Assembly: GCF_002915575.1 (NCBI RefSeq)
Contig: NZ_PQGD01000014.1
Location: 111,947-175,946 of the forward strand
DNA length: 64,000 nt
Source of the DNA: Superficieibacter electus
Lineage (GTDB): Bacteria > Pseudomonadota > Gammaproteobacteria > Enterobacterales > Enterobacteriaceae
Direction of reading: 5' to 3'
Part shown: one piece after another, positions 28,386-36,143 of the stretch
How the letters are laid out: each line of letters starts with the position of its first letter
Numbering within the stretch: position 1 is the stretch's first letter
Made by a program: the position numbers and the translations under genes
The notes under the pieces: generated by a model
What the model was told of the DNA's origin: nothing
The model's database searches: none
The model's input: only the letters and a program-made list of their open reading frames with translations

Positions 28386-29132
28386 TTATTGTTTATCGAA
28401 AGCTGAAAACTCTTGTTTTGCCTTCTCAAGCTGCTGCTGGAACTGCGGATTGGAGTGCAGCGTTGCCACAATCGCCGAGCCGACAATACGTGCCGCATCC
28501 ACATCGCTCTGCCAGTGATAACCGCAGATCACCCGGCTCTGGCCCAGTTCATAACCGCGTTTTAAGATCTTGTCCTGATCGGTCGGGTTAATTTCCGTTA
28601 GCACCAGCGCGGTGGCCCAGCCGATGGACGTATGACCGGAAGGATAAGAGCCGTTAGTGGATAATTTTTCCTGATCTTTAGTATTACACGTCGGCACGCC
28701 ATAAAAAGCGAACGGCCTGATACGCATATATTTTTCTTTCGCGCCGCGGGTCGCCAGATCGCCCGCATCTTCAATCATATTGGTTAAAAGCTTATAGATC
28801 TCCGGGGATTCCTTTTGCGTAATCGGATGACCGAACGCTTCTGAAAACGCATTGGCAACGCCGCCCGCGGCCAGGTCAGCATCTGCCGCCGCCTGTTTAC
28901 CACGCTCGGTGTTGCGCAGCAGGCGGCCTTTTTCGTACATCGCCTGATCGTTCAGAAATTGAATACTGCCCGCTTCCGGCGGAGGCGGTAACAGTGCCAG
29001 GCTATTAATTGCCTGGTCATTTTTCAGATAATAGAGATCAGGTTTGGTAGTGACATCATCACCCGGTGCGGATAAGGCGAAAACGTTAAAAGATAATAAT
29101 AAAAGCCCCAGTGGTAATAAGATTTTTTTCAT
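28386..29132 (-). CDS. phoC: Class A non-specific acid phosphatase (PhoC/PhoN)
   Basis: A 248-residue secreted enzyme: [19 protein letters not shown] is the signal peptide; the ATG at 29132 follows AAGGG. The PAP2-family signature is complete: KYMRIRP, then YPSGHTS, then [14 protein letters not shown], supplying the phosphate-binding Lys/Arg, the Ser-Gly-His and the nucleophilic His. Class A enzymes release phosphate from many organic phosphomonoesters in the periplasm at acid pH, and some also transfer phosphate. The gene stands alone with its own terminator. Such genes are scattered among Citrobacter, Morganella, Klebsiella and Salmonella and are often horizontally acquired. Confidence 0.92.
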   Translation of the reverse strand: MKKILLPLGLLLLSFNVFALSAPGDDVTTKPDLYYLKNDQAINSLALLPPPPEAGSIQFLNDQAMYEKGRLLRNTERGKQAAADADLAAGGVANAFSEAFGHPITQKESPEIYKLLTNMIEDAGDLATRGAKEKYMRIRPFAFYGVPTCNTKDQEKLSTNGSYPSGHTSIGWATALVLTEINPTDQDKILKRGYELGQSRVICGYHWQSDVDAARIVGSAIVATLHSNPQFQQQLEKAKQEFSAFDKQ

Positions 29133-29320
29133 AATAACCCTTAGCATTTTGTCATTTTATACGCTTGTATAGTTTAGCTTTTTGCTCAGAGCAGGCTGTG
29201 ATTATGATCCCAGTTGAAATAAAACTGTAACAATTAAATAAAGATAGCGAACTTATTATTTCATGAGCATGCAGGTGAAATTTTTATGTTCGTCAAAATA
29301 AGATCTGACCATGCAGTACG

Positions 29321-30223
29321 CTAGCGAATCGTTAATTCTCCCAGCGCCGCCAGCAGAGAATCAACTTTAGGCAGTAATTGTTTGCGCCGCGGCCAGACCA
29401 GCGACAGCATGAGTCCTTCCGGTTGTTGCTCCGGCAGAATAATTTCCAGTGCTTCGCGGGAGAGCGGTTCACGTATCAGCCATGAGGGCATTTGTGCGAC
29501 GCCGAGGCCGCCGCACAGCGCCTGCACCTGCGCATCAACGTCGCCAAGCGCCATGCAATACGGAACGCTGCGCCAGTGAGGGTGACCATCCGCCGTGGTA
29601 AATAACCAGGGCTTGGTACTGCCATCAGTGCGCTCGTAGAGAATCGCCCGGTGTTGTAATAATTCATTTTCACTGGTGGGCCGACCCGCGCGATCGAGAT
29701 AGTCCGGCGTCGCACAAAACACCATCCGCTCGCGGCCCATCTGGCGACTGCCAAGCGAAGCGGGCAGATCCGTCGGGCCGCCGATCCTTACCGCCACATC
29801 AATTCCTTCATCAAACAGATCAATAAAGCGATCGGAAAACGTCACGCTGAGTTCAATCTCAGGATGTTGCTGACAAAAAGGAATAAGTAACGGCATAACG
29901 CCCAGCCGCCCGTAGGTATTCGGAACGGCCAGCCGTAGCCGTCCCGATGGAATGGTGCGTTGTGCCGTCAGTATGGCTTCTGCTTCTGCCAGTTCCTGCA
30001 TGATACGCAGGCAGGTCTGATAATAAGCATTACCCGCATCGGTAAGTTGTAGCGTCCGCGTGGTGCGCTCCAGCAGGCGCGCCCCCAGCCTTTCCTCCAG
30101 ACGCGCAATACTTTTACTGACGGCAGAACTGGTGAGATAGAGCCGCTCAGCCGCCGCGGTGAAGCTGCCGCTCTCCACGCTTACCACAAAAGGAACAATA
30201 TCTTTAAGCCGCTGATCACGCAT
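29321..30223 (-). CDS. LysR family transcriptional regulator
   Basis: A 300-residue LysR-type regulator with the N-terminal helix-turn-helix (SFTAAAERLYLTSSAVSKSI, residues 21-40) and a periplasmic-binding-protein-like effector domain. It is transcribed away from the reductase at 30324 with 100 bases between them, the standard layout for LysR control of a neighbour. A T-N11-A site, TTATCGCTGAGATAA, lies in the gap. The start ATG at 30223 gives the usual MRDQRLKDIVPFV beginning, though its ribosome-binding site is weak. The effector is unknown. Confidence 0.9.
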   Translation of the reverse strand: MRDQRLKDIVPFVVSVESGSFTAAAERLYLTSSAVSKSIARLEERLGARLLERTTRTLQLTDAGNAYYQTCLRIMQELAEAEAILTAQRTIPSGRLRLAVPNTYGRLGVMPLLIPFCQQHPEIELSVTFSDRFIDLFDEGIDVAVRIGGPTDLPASLGSRQMGRERMVFCATPDYLDRAGRPTSENELLQHRAILYERTDGSTKPWLFTTADGHPHWRSVPYCMALGDVDAQVQALCGGLGVAQMPSWLIREPLSREALEIILPEQQPEGLMLSLVWPRRKQLLPKVDSLLAALGELTIR

Positions 30224-30256
30224 GATTAATGAACTCAGGTTGAAAATGTCGTGAAT

Positions 30257-30271
30257 TTATCGCTGAGATAA
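30257..30271. promoter_or_regulatory. Candidate LysR box
   Basis: TTATC-GCTGA-GATAA is a perfect 5-bp inverted repeat with T-N11-A spacing in the divergent gap between the LysR gene and the reductase gene. Confidence 0.5.
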
Positions 30272-30323
30272 GAATTAAATTCTCCACTACTCTGAGACAT
30301 ATCGCAATTAAAGGAGACGCAAT

Positions 30324-31391
30324 ATGCAAAAGCAGGCACTGATCGTCGGCATCAGCGGGGTTATCGGGCGAGCGCTCGCGGAAACATTACAGCGTGAAGG
30401 CTGGCAGGTGACGGGGTTATCTCGCGGACGCGGCGCGGTTCCACAAGGGTGCCGCAGCCTGACCGCCGATCTTACTGACGCCGGCGAGGTTCGCGAGGCG
30501 CTGTCAAAAGAAAAACCCGATGCGCTGTTTTTCAGCGTCTGGTCACGCCAGGAGAATGAAAAAGAGAACATCCGCGTTAATGGCGCGATGGTGCGTAACG
30601 TCGTTGACGCGCTGGGCGAGCGGCTGAACGGCGCGCATGTGGCCCTGGTCACCGGACTGAAACACTATCTTGGTCCCTTTGAGGCTTACGGCAAAGGTGC
30701 CGTGCCGGTAACCCCTTTTCGTGAAGAGCAGGGCCGGCAACCCGTCGATAATTTCTATTATGCGCAGGAAGATGAAGTTTTTGCCGGGGCGGAGAAGTAC
30801 GGCTACCGGTGGAGCGTGCATCGTCCGCATACCATCATTGGTTACGCCATCGGTAACGCGATGAACATGGGGCAGACGCTGGCTGTCTATGCCACGCTGT
30901 GCCGGGAAAAAGGCTGGCCCTTTATTTTTCCCGGCTCCCCGGAGCAGTGGAACGGGCTGGTGGATATGACGGATGCAGGATTGCTGGCAGAGCAACTGCT
31001 TTGGGCGGCAACGTCCGATAACGCGGCTAATCAGGATTTCAACGCGGTGAACGGCGACGTGTTCCGCTGGAACTGGTTATGGCCGCGGCTGGCCGCGTAC
31101 TTCGGCATCGGGTCGGCAGACTATCCGGCGCAAATAATGCCGCTGGAAGGGCGGATGCAGGAGGCTGCGGACGCATGGCGTGAAGTGGCGGAGCGTTATC
31201 AGTTGCGTGAGGCGGATATCACCAAACTGGCATCCTGGTGGCATACCGACGCCGATTTAGGCCGCCCAATGGAAGCGTTTACCGATATGAGCAAGAGTCG
31301 CAAGGCCGGATTTACGGGCTATCGCTCAACAGTGGATTCGTTTATTCAGCTGTTTGATAAGCTGAAGGAAGAGAAGGTGATACCGGGGTAA
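30324..31391 (+). CDS. PRISE-type short-chain reductase (progesterone 5-beta-reductase/iridoid synthase-like)
   Basis: A 355-residue atypical SDR. The Rossmann motif GISGVIG (residues 9-15) binds the nucleotide, and SRG (33-35) suggests NADPH. Instead of the usual YxxxK it has the PRISE family pair: Lys113 in TGLKHYLGPF and Tyr146 in NFYYAQED. Family members reduce the double bond of enones, in plants including steroids and 8-oxogeranial. AAAGGAG precedes the ATG. The gene is divergent from a LysR regulator and ends facing a LacI gene. A bacterial role in detoxifying or using reactive unsaturated carbonyls is plausible but unproven. Confidence 0.88.
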   Translation: MQKQALIVGISGVIGRALAETLQREGWQVTGLSRGRGAVPQGCRSLTADLTDAGEVREALSKEKPDALFFSVWSRQENEKENIRVNGAMVRNVVDALGERLNGAHVALVTGLKHYLGPFEAYGKGAVPVTPFREEQGRQPVDNFYYAQEDEVFAGAEKYGYRWSVHRPHTIIGYAIGNAMNMGQTLAVYATLCREKGWPFIFPGSPEQWNGLVDMTDAGLLAEQLLWAATSDNAANQDFNAVNGDVFRWNWLWPRLAAYFGIGSADYPAQIMPLEGRMQEAADAWREVAERYQLREADITKLASWWHTDADLGRPMEAFTDMSKSRKAGFTGYRSTVDSFIQLFDKLKEEKVIPG

Positions 31392-31399
31392 CATTATGC

Positions 31400-31424
31400 A
31401 GCCCGTCACGGGAAAAGGCGGGCT
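31400..31424. terminator. Possible terminator between reductase and LacI genes
   Basis: AGCCCG and CGGGCT pair around a 13-base loop in the 42 bases between convergent stops. The stem is short and no T-run follows. Confidence 0.3.
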
Positions 31425-31433
31425 CCGATAACA

Positions 31434-32426
31434 TTACAACGTGTCGCCGTAATAAATCTGATAACCCAGATTAACGTTATTGAGGGTTTCTTTCCCGGCC
31501 AGGCGTTTAATCAGGATTTCTGTTGCCACGCTGCCCATTTCATAACGCGGGGTGACGACGCTGGCCATTTTTTGTAGCCGGGCACGGCCAATTTCCAGAC
31601 CGTGGAACCCGGCGATGGCAACCTGTTCAGGCACACGAATCTGCTGCGCCTGGCATTCCAGCAGTACGCCAACGGCGAGGTCATCGTTGGTGCAGAAAAT
31701 GGCATTGATGTCCGGCCGGTTTTGCCGGGTTTGTAAAAATAACTGACGCCCAAGTGCAATGGAAGAAATGGCATTAGGAACAACATGATACGGTTTTAGC
31801 CCTTGTTCATTCAGCGTCCGTTCCACGCCGTGAAAGCGGCTGACATCGCGCGGATCGTCCATTGAACCGAAAAACGCCACCGACTGCTTCCCGGCATCCA
31901 GAAATGCCTGCGTCATTTCCGAGGCTGCTTTCTCATTATCAATCCCCACCTGGATATCCAGACATTGTTCGGTGATATCCATTAATTCAGCCACGGGAAT
32001 GCCGCTGGAACGCAGATACTGCACCATGCGATCGGTGTGCTTCTTTCCGGTCAGGATCAGGGCGTCAATATTATAAGAAAGTAGATTCAGCACTTCGCGT
32101 TCTTCGCGCCCGGTATCATATTCGTAATTGGCTATCAGCGTCTGATACTGATGTGCAGAGGTGACGGATTCAATTCCGGCCAGTACGTCAGCAAAAATCT
32201 GGTTACGAAACGAGGGGATGAGTACGCCTATCGTCTTACTGCGCGCATTGAGCAGGATCTCCGGCGCACGGTTAGGAATATAATTGTTTTCTTCCATGAT
32301 CTTCGAAATCAGCTCACGGCTTCGCTGCGAGACCTGATTAGGATCGCGAAGGTAACGGCTGACCGTCATCTTGTTGAGCCCGGCAAGCGTAGCGATATCC
32401 TGTAACGTCATCCGGTTGTTTTTCAT
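31434..32426 (-). CDS. LacI family regulator, IdnR/GntR-like
   Basis: A 330-residue regulator. The ATG at 32426 gives MKNNRMTLQDIATLAGLNKM; a longer frame upstream lacks a ribosome-binding site. The LacI helix-turn-helix (TLQDIATLAGLNKMTVSRYL) and hinge are followed by a periplasmic-binding-protein domain. It closely resembles E. coli IdnR (ITLQ/SLQDIATLAG, NYIPNRAP, NLLSYNID, AGFHGLEIGR), the L-idonate/gluconate regulator. It is last in a minus-strand run with a transporter and an IdnO-like dehydrogenase, and the GTTACGCGTAAC palindromes before that run are its likely operators. Confidence 0.9.
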   Translation of the reverse strand: MKNNRMTLQDIATLAGLNKMTVSRYLRDPNQVSQRSRELISKIMEENNYIPNRAPEILLNARSKTIGVLIPSFRNQIFADVLAGIESVTSAHQYQTLIANYEYDTGREEREVLNLLSYNIDALILTGKKHTDRMVQYLRSSGIPVAELMDITEQCLDIQVGIDNEKAASEMTQAFLDAGKQSVAFFGSMDDPRDVSRFHGVERTLNEQGLKPYHVVPNAISSIALGRQLFLQTRQNRPDINAIFCTNDDLAVGVLLECQAQQIRVPEQVAIAGFHGLEIGRARLQKMASVVTPRYEMGSVATEILIKRLAGKETLNNVNLGYQIYYGDTL

Positions 32427-32509
32427 GGCGTTCTCTGCGAAACACGGTGTAATGAATTCGCAGAGAACCTTATCACAGCTGGCCAATGACTGCATCTTGT
32501 CCGGGCGGG

Positions 32510-33799
32510 TTAACTCATTGCTTTATCAGCCCGCAATGTCGGGGCGGAAGGCGCAGGATTGGCCCGTACGCAGTACATCAGTACCACTGACGCCAGCAGC
32601 GAAATCGCCATAAAGGTATAAGACACGCCTGGGCCGCCGGTGAGACCATTCAGATATCCTACCAGCCACGCGCCGAGGAACGCGCCTAGTGCTCCAAAGC
32701 TGTTGATCAGTCCCATGGATACCCCTGCTACATTACGCGGCAGCAGTTCCGGTATTAAAGCAAAAAACGGTCCATAAGGGGCGTACATACAGGCCGCAGC
32801 GATGACCAACAACGCATAGGAGAGCCAGAAGGCATTGCTTCCCAGCATCCACGAGCAAAAGAATGCCACCGAGGCAATGAGCAGCAAAGGCCAGATAAAC
32901 AGTTTACGGTTCTGGAATTTATCGGAAAGCCAGGACACCGTAAGCATCAGGCAAATTGCCGCCAGATACGGTACCGCCGCCAGCCAGCCGACGGAGACAA
33001 TATCCATCTGCGCCGCTGATTTAAGGATGGACGGCATCCACATCATGAATCCGTATACACCAATACTCCATAACGCGTGAACCGCGCACAGCATCACCAC
33101 ATTGCGTGAACGCATGGCCTCACCGTAATTACGTACCGGTTTGATATTAGTTTGCTCGCGATCCATCGCCTGTTGCAGCGTTTCTTTCTCCTGACGGGTC
33201 AGCCAGTTCACCTCAGACGGCTTGTCACGCACCAGCACCCACCAGCAAATCGCCCACAGCACCGCCGGAATGCCTTCAATAATGAACATTTCGCGCCATC
33301 CCCATGCCTGGATGAGATAGCCGGAGACTATTGACATCCACAGTACCGTGACCGGATTTCCAAGGATCAGGAAGGTATTGGCGCGTGAACGTTCCGTTTT
33401 CGTAAACCAGTTGCTGATATAAATCAGCATCGCGGGCATCACCGCCGCCTCCACCACGCCGAGGATAAAACGGATCGCCATCAGCATAGGAATATTGCTG
33501 ACAAAGCCCGTTGCCGCGGCACAAATACCCCACAAGATCAGACTGCAAAATATCATTTTCCGGACGCTGCGTTTCACGGCATACAGCGCACCAGGCACCT
33601 GGAAAAAGAAATAACCGAGGAAGAATAATGCGCCGATTAACGAGGCGGTACCTTTGGTGATCCCCAAATCGTTTTCAATCCCGGCCGCTGCGGCAAAACC
33701 GTAATTTGCGCGATCGAGATACGCCAGACTATAGGTAATAAAAATGATCGGCATTAAATACCACCAGCGCCGGGCTGGTAATTTAGCGAGAGCGTTCAT
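32510..33799 (-). CDS. MFS transporter, anion:cation symporter family (sugar acid uptake)
   Basis: A 429-residue, 12-segment major facilitator of the ACS family (relatives: GudP, GarP, DgoT, RhmT), seen in LDRANYGFAAA near TM1 and in RSVRKMIFCSLILWG. Family members import hexonates and hexarates with protons. It lies 23 bases after the IdnO-like gene and 83 before the LacI gene. In E. coli the idn operon uses the unrelated gluconate permease IdnT, so a different uptake protein has been combined with IdnO- and IdnR-like parts. Likely substrate: a hexonate such as gluconate, idonate or 5-ketogluconate. Confidence 0.88.
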   Translation of the reverse strand: MNALAKLPARRWWYLMPIIFITYSLAYLDRANYGFAAAAGIENDLGITKGTASLIGALFFLGYFFFQVPGALYAVKRSVRKMIFCSLILWGICAAATGFVSNIPMLMAIRFILGVVEAAVMPAMLIYISNWFTKTERSRANTFLILGNPVTVLWMSIVSGYLIQAWGWREMFIIEGIPAVLWAICWWVLVRDKPSEVNWLTRQEKETLQQAMDREQTNIKPVRNYGEAMRSRNVVMLCAVHALWSIGVYGFMMWMPSILKSAAQMDIVSVGWLAAVPYLAAICLMLTVSWLSDKFQNRKLFIWPLLLIASVAFFCSWMLGSNAFWLSYALLVIAAACMYAPYGPFFALIPELLPRNVAGVSMGLINSFGALGAFLGAWLVGYLNGLTGGPGVSYTFMAISLLASVVLMYCVRANPAPSAPTLRADKAMS

Positions 33800-33822
33800 A
33801 TATATTCCTTTGGATAAGGGGC

Positions 33823-34587
33823 TTACACCGCAGCTAACATTCCGCCGTCGACGAACAGGATGTGACCATTAACAAAATTTGATGCCGGTGCTGCCAGGTA
33901 AACCGCCGCACCAATCAATTCCTCCGGTTTTCCCCAGCGCGCAGCGGGCGTGCGTTGATATAACCAGGCGGAAAATACTTCGTCATTTACCAGCGCTTCA
34001 GTCATCTCTGTGGCGAAATAACCTGGCGCGATGCCGTTGACCTGAATGTTATATTCCGCCAGTTCTACGCACATGCCCCGCGTCAGCATCTTGACCGCGC
34101 CTTTAGACGCGGCATACGGCGTAATGGTTTTGCGCCCTAATTCGCTCTGCATCGAGCAGATGTTAATAATTTTTCCTTCCTTGCGCGCTATCATGTATTT
34201 CGCCACCTGCTGGGATACAAGAAAGACCGACTTCTGATTCACATCAATGACCCGATCCCATTCCGCTTCCGGAAATTCGGTCAACGGATAACGACGTTGA
34301 ATGCCGGCGTTATTAACCAGGATATCAATTGGCCCGATCTCTTGTTCTATCTGTGCAATCGCGGCTGCCACCTGCTGACCATCCGTTACGTCAAAGCCGT
34401 AGCCGACGGCATCATAGCCCTGTGCCCGCAGTTTTTCTGCTGCCAGTCCGGCACGCTCCTGAGTAATGTCGTTGATAACCAGACTTGCACCGTGCTCAGC
34501 CATACCAAGCGCCAGCAGATAGCCAATACCCTGTGCTGAACCGGTGATTAGCGCGCGTTTACCCGCCAGGCTAAAAATATTTTTCAT
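33823..34587 (-). CDS. IdnO-like gluconate 5-dehydrogenase (5-keto-D-gluconate reductase)
   Basis: A 254-residue SDR. The cofactor motif TGSAQGIG (residues 16-23), NNAG, and the catalytic Ser/Tyr/Lys (ICSMQSELGR, then YAASK) are intact. The sequence matches E. coli IdnO closely in length and in stretches such as GAVKMLTRGMCVELA. IdnO interconverts 5-keto-D-gluconate and D-gluconate with NAD(P). AAGAGG precedes the ATG. It is first of the run with the ACS transporter and LacI regulator. No idnD (L-idonate dehydrogenase) or kinase is present, so the pathway must be completed elsewhere. The exact substrate may differ from E. coli. Confidence 0.88.
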   Translation of the reverse strand: MKNIFSLAGKRALITGSAQGIGYLLALGMAEHGASLVINDITQERAGLAAEKLRAQGYDAVGYGFDVTDGQQVAAAIAQIEQEIGPIDILVNNAGIQRRYPLTEFPEAEWDRVIDVNQKSVFLVSQQVAKYMIARKEGKIINICSMQSELGRKTITPYAASKGAVKMLTRGMCVELAEYNIQVNGIAPGYFATEMTEALVNDEVFSAWLYQRTPAARWGKPEELIGAAVYLAAPASNFVNGHILFVDGGMLAAV

Positions 34588-34609
34588 GTAAAAACCTCTT
34601 TTTGATTAG

Positions 34610-34639
34610 CTGTTACGCGTAACTGTATACGCGTAACAG
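34610..34639 (-). promoter_or_regulatory. Double LacI-type operator
   Basis: CTGTTACGCGTA (34610-34621) and TACGCGTAACAG (34628-34639) are exact inverted arms. The left part is itself the perfect palindrome GTTACGCGTAAC (34612-34623). GntR/IdnR sites in E. coli have the form TGTTACCCGTAACA, so this is the probable operator for the dehydrogenase-transporter-LacI run, 22 bases upstream of its first gene. Confidence 0.75.
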
Positions 34640-35327
34640 TTGGAAAAGAAGATCGCTTACAGAGGTTATGGTTGTTTTGTGATCTGGGTTGGATTTAGGT
34701 GAGGAGGAGTGCAACAGGTCAGCCGCAAATAACAGGATGCTTAAATGCGAAATCCTCAAGTTGTAGTAAGCTCGCTTAAAGCTAACATATTGATTGTGCT
34801 GCGAAAGGCAGAGGAAAAAACCGAACTGAGTTTATACCGGAAACGGCCCGCACCGTTGCAGAAGAAGTATTCATTGAGCAACGTAGTATTATGGGCGACC
34901 TGCGGGTACCACAGGAATTTCTGAATTGTCCGGATCAGCCAGCGCCCGATGCAGTTCTACGTAAAACGATGCAATATTCAGTAGCCGGGATCAGAAAATG
35001 ACTTTATTTTACCGTCTCTTGTTAAAAAAGTGGCGTTATGGGCATTGAGTATCTGAGAGATAATTTTTCAGATGAGTAAATAGAAAATCAATTATATTTA
35101 TATTTTCGTTCAAATTCATATCATAGATATAAGCTATAAACCGCATCCAACTTAACGTGAGCTTATCGATGGGGTGACGGCGTGAGGCAATCGGGCTGAT
35201 GATCTATCGATATTAACAGCCTGGCCGAAAGGGGAGAGCTGATAGCCAGGAAATGAGATGTGGTACCTGAAGAACCCAGGCCTTTACGCCAGGGTTGATG
35301 ATGTAAGGTATAGCTTTTCCCCAAAAG
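34640..35327. other. Gene-poor stretch beside tRNA-Phe with a possible coding remnant
   Basis: Nearly 690 bases without a confident gene. A plus-strand frame without a clear start reads through about 34822-35001 (ending AGIRK, stop at 34999); an ATG at 34891 would give only 36 residues (MGDLRVPQEFLNCPD...). It reads like coding sequence but I do not recognise it. The remainder is AT-rich. tRNA-Phe genes are common integration sites, so a worn island edge is possible. Confidence 0.4.
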
Positions 35328-35356
35328 CAAAAAACCAGCCCGTAGGCTGGTTTTTC
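35328..35356 (-). terminator. tRNA-Phe terminator
   Basis: On the minus strand AAAAACCAGCC-TACG-GGCTGGTTTTTTG follows the tRNA by about 10 bases: a 7-bp GC-rich core flanked by A and T runs. Confidence 0.85.
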
Positions 35357-35365
35357 TGGAATAAG

Positions 35366-35441
35366 TGGTGCCCGGACTCGGAATCGAACCAAGGACACGG
35401 GGATTTTCAATCCCCTGCTCTACCGACTGAGCTATCCGGGC
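35366..35441 (-). tRNA. pheU: tRNA-Phe (anticodon GAA)
   Basis: A 76-base cloverleaf starting GCCCGGATAGCTCAGTCGGT, with anticodon loop TTGAAAA, T-loop GGTTCGATTCC and an encoded CCA. It precedes a strong terminator. By position next to yjdC it is the E. coli pheU equivalent. The tRNA marks the join between the accessory region (lower coordinates) and the conserved backbone. Confidence 0.97.
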
Positions 35442-35532
35442 AACGGGGCGCATTAAACCGTAATCGCCGATTCGCGTCAATGGAATTTCGCGAAATCCCG
35501 TCTGTTTGCTTAACTTTGCGGCAAAAGAGCCG

Positions 35533-36108
35533 TTAAGTGAGCGCGCCACCCTGACGACACTGGGCAAAACGCAGAACATCTTCTGCAAGACGCTGCGCGG
35601 TATCGACATCGGTCTGGCTGCGATTGACCAGCATACGGCTCAGGCAACCCTCCAGAATCAGCTCCATCTGCTTTGCTACCATCGCCGGATCGTCCACTTC
35701 CAGTTGAGTGAGCAGTTCGTGGCTGAAATCATGCGCGGCCTGCTTTTGCTGGTCTGCCAGTTGATGAATGGGGTGAGCCGGGTCCGGATAAAAGGTACAG
35801 GCGGCGATAAACAGGCATCCGGGATAACGATGATTACTCACGCACTCGGTTAGCGCACCGTAACGTGCCAGCAGTTTTTGCTCGGTAGTCAGCTCATCAT
35901 TATGCATAAGCTGTCTGCGCCAGGCATCGACCTGTTGACTCAGATAGCGCAATACGTCATAGAGCAGCGCTTCGCGGTCTGGCCAGAAACGCTGTAAGTC
36001 TTCCAGCGGGTAATCAAGGCGCTCGGCAACCATCTCAAGCGTGGTGCTGGCTATCCCTCTTATCTCGAGTAATTTAAGGGCTTCTCCCAGGACGTCTTCA
36101 CGTTGCAC
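35533..36108 (-). CDS. yjdC: TetR family regulator YjdC
   Basis: A 191-residue regulator, the length of E. coli YjdC. I chose the GTG at 36108 ([15 protein letters not shown]): the ATG five codons upstream reads ATGGAGGAG, and that GGAGGAG is the ribosome-binding site for the GTG. The helix-turn-helix is at about residues 18-40 ([16 protein letters not shown]), and the ligand domain has [14 protein letters not shown]. It lies 35 bases after dsbD, so it may be co-transcribed with cutA-dsbD. Target genes are not established. Confidence 0.92.
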   Translation of the reverse strand: MQREDVLGEALKLLEIRGIASTTLEMVAERLDYPLEDLQRFWPDREALLYDVLRYLSQQVDAWRRQLMHNDELTTEQKLLARYGALTECVSNHRYPGCLFIAACTFYPDPAHPIHQLADQQKQAAHDFSHELLTQLEVDDPAMVAKQMELILEGCLSRMLVNRSQTDVDTAQRLAEDVLRFAQCRQGGALT

Positions 36109-36143
36109 GATGTTCTCCTCCATTTTATCCCCTGAAGTGTCGT

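Noticed and set aside
10326-34640. A single mobile genomic island integrated at tRNA-Phe
   Set aside because: I found no integrase, transposase, plasmid gene or duplicated tRNA end in the window; stepwise assembly is more economical.
35163-35609. 148-codon minus-strand frame spanning tRNA-Phe
   Set aside because: It crosses the tRNA and its terminator and overlaps yjdC; no protein family is recognisable.
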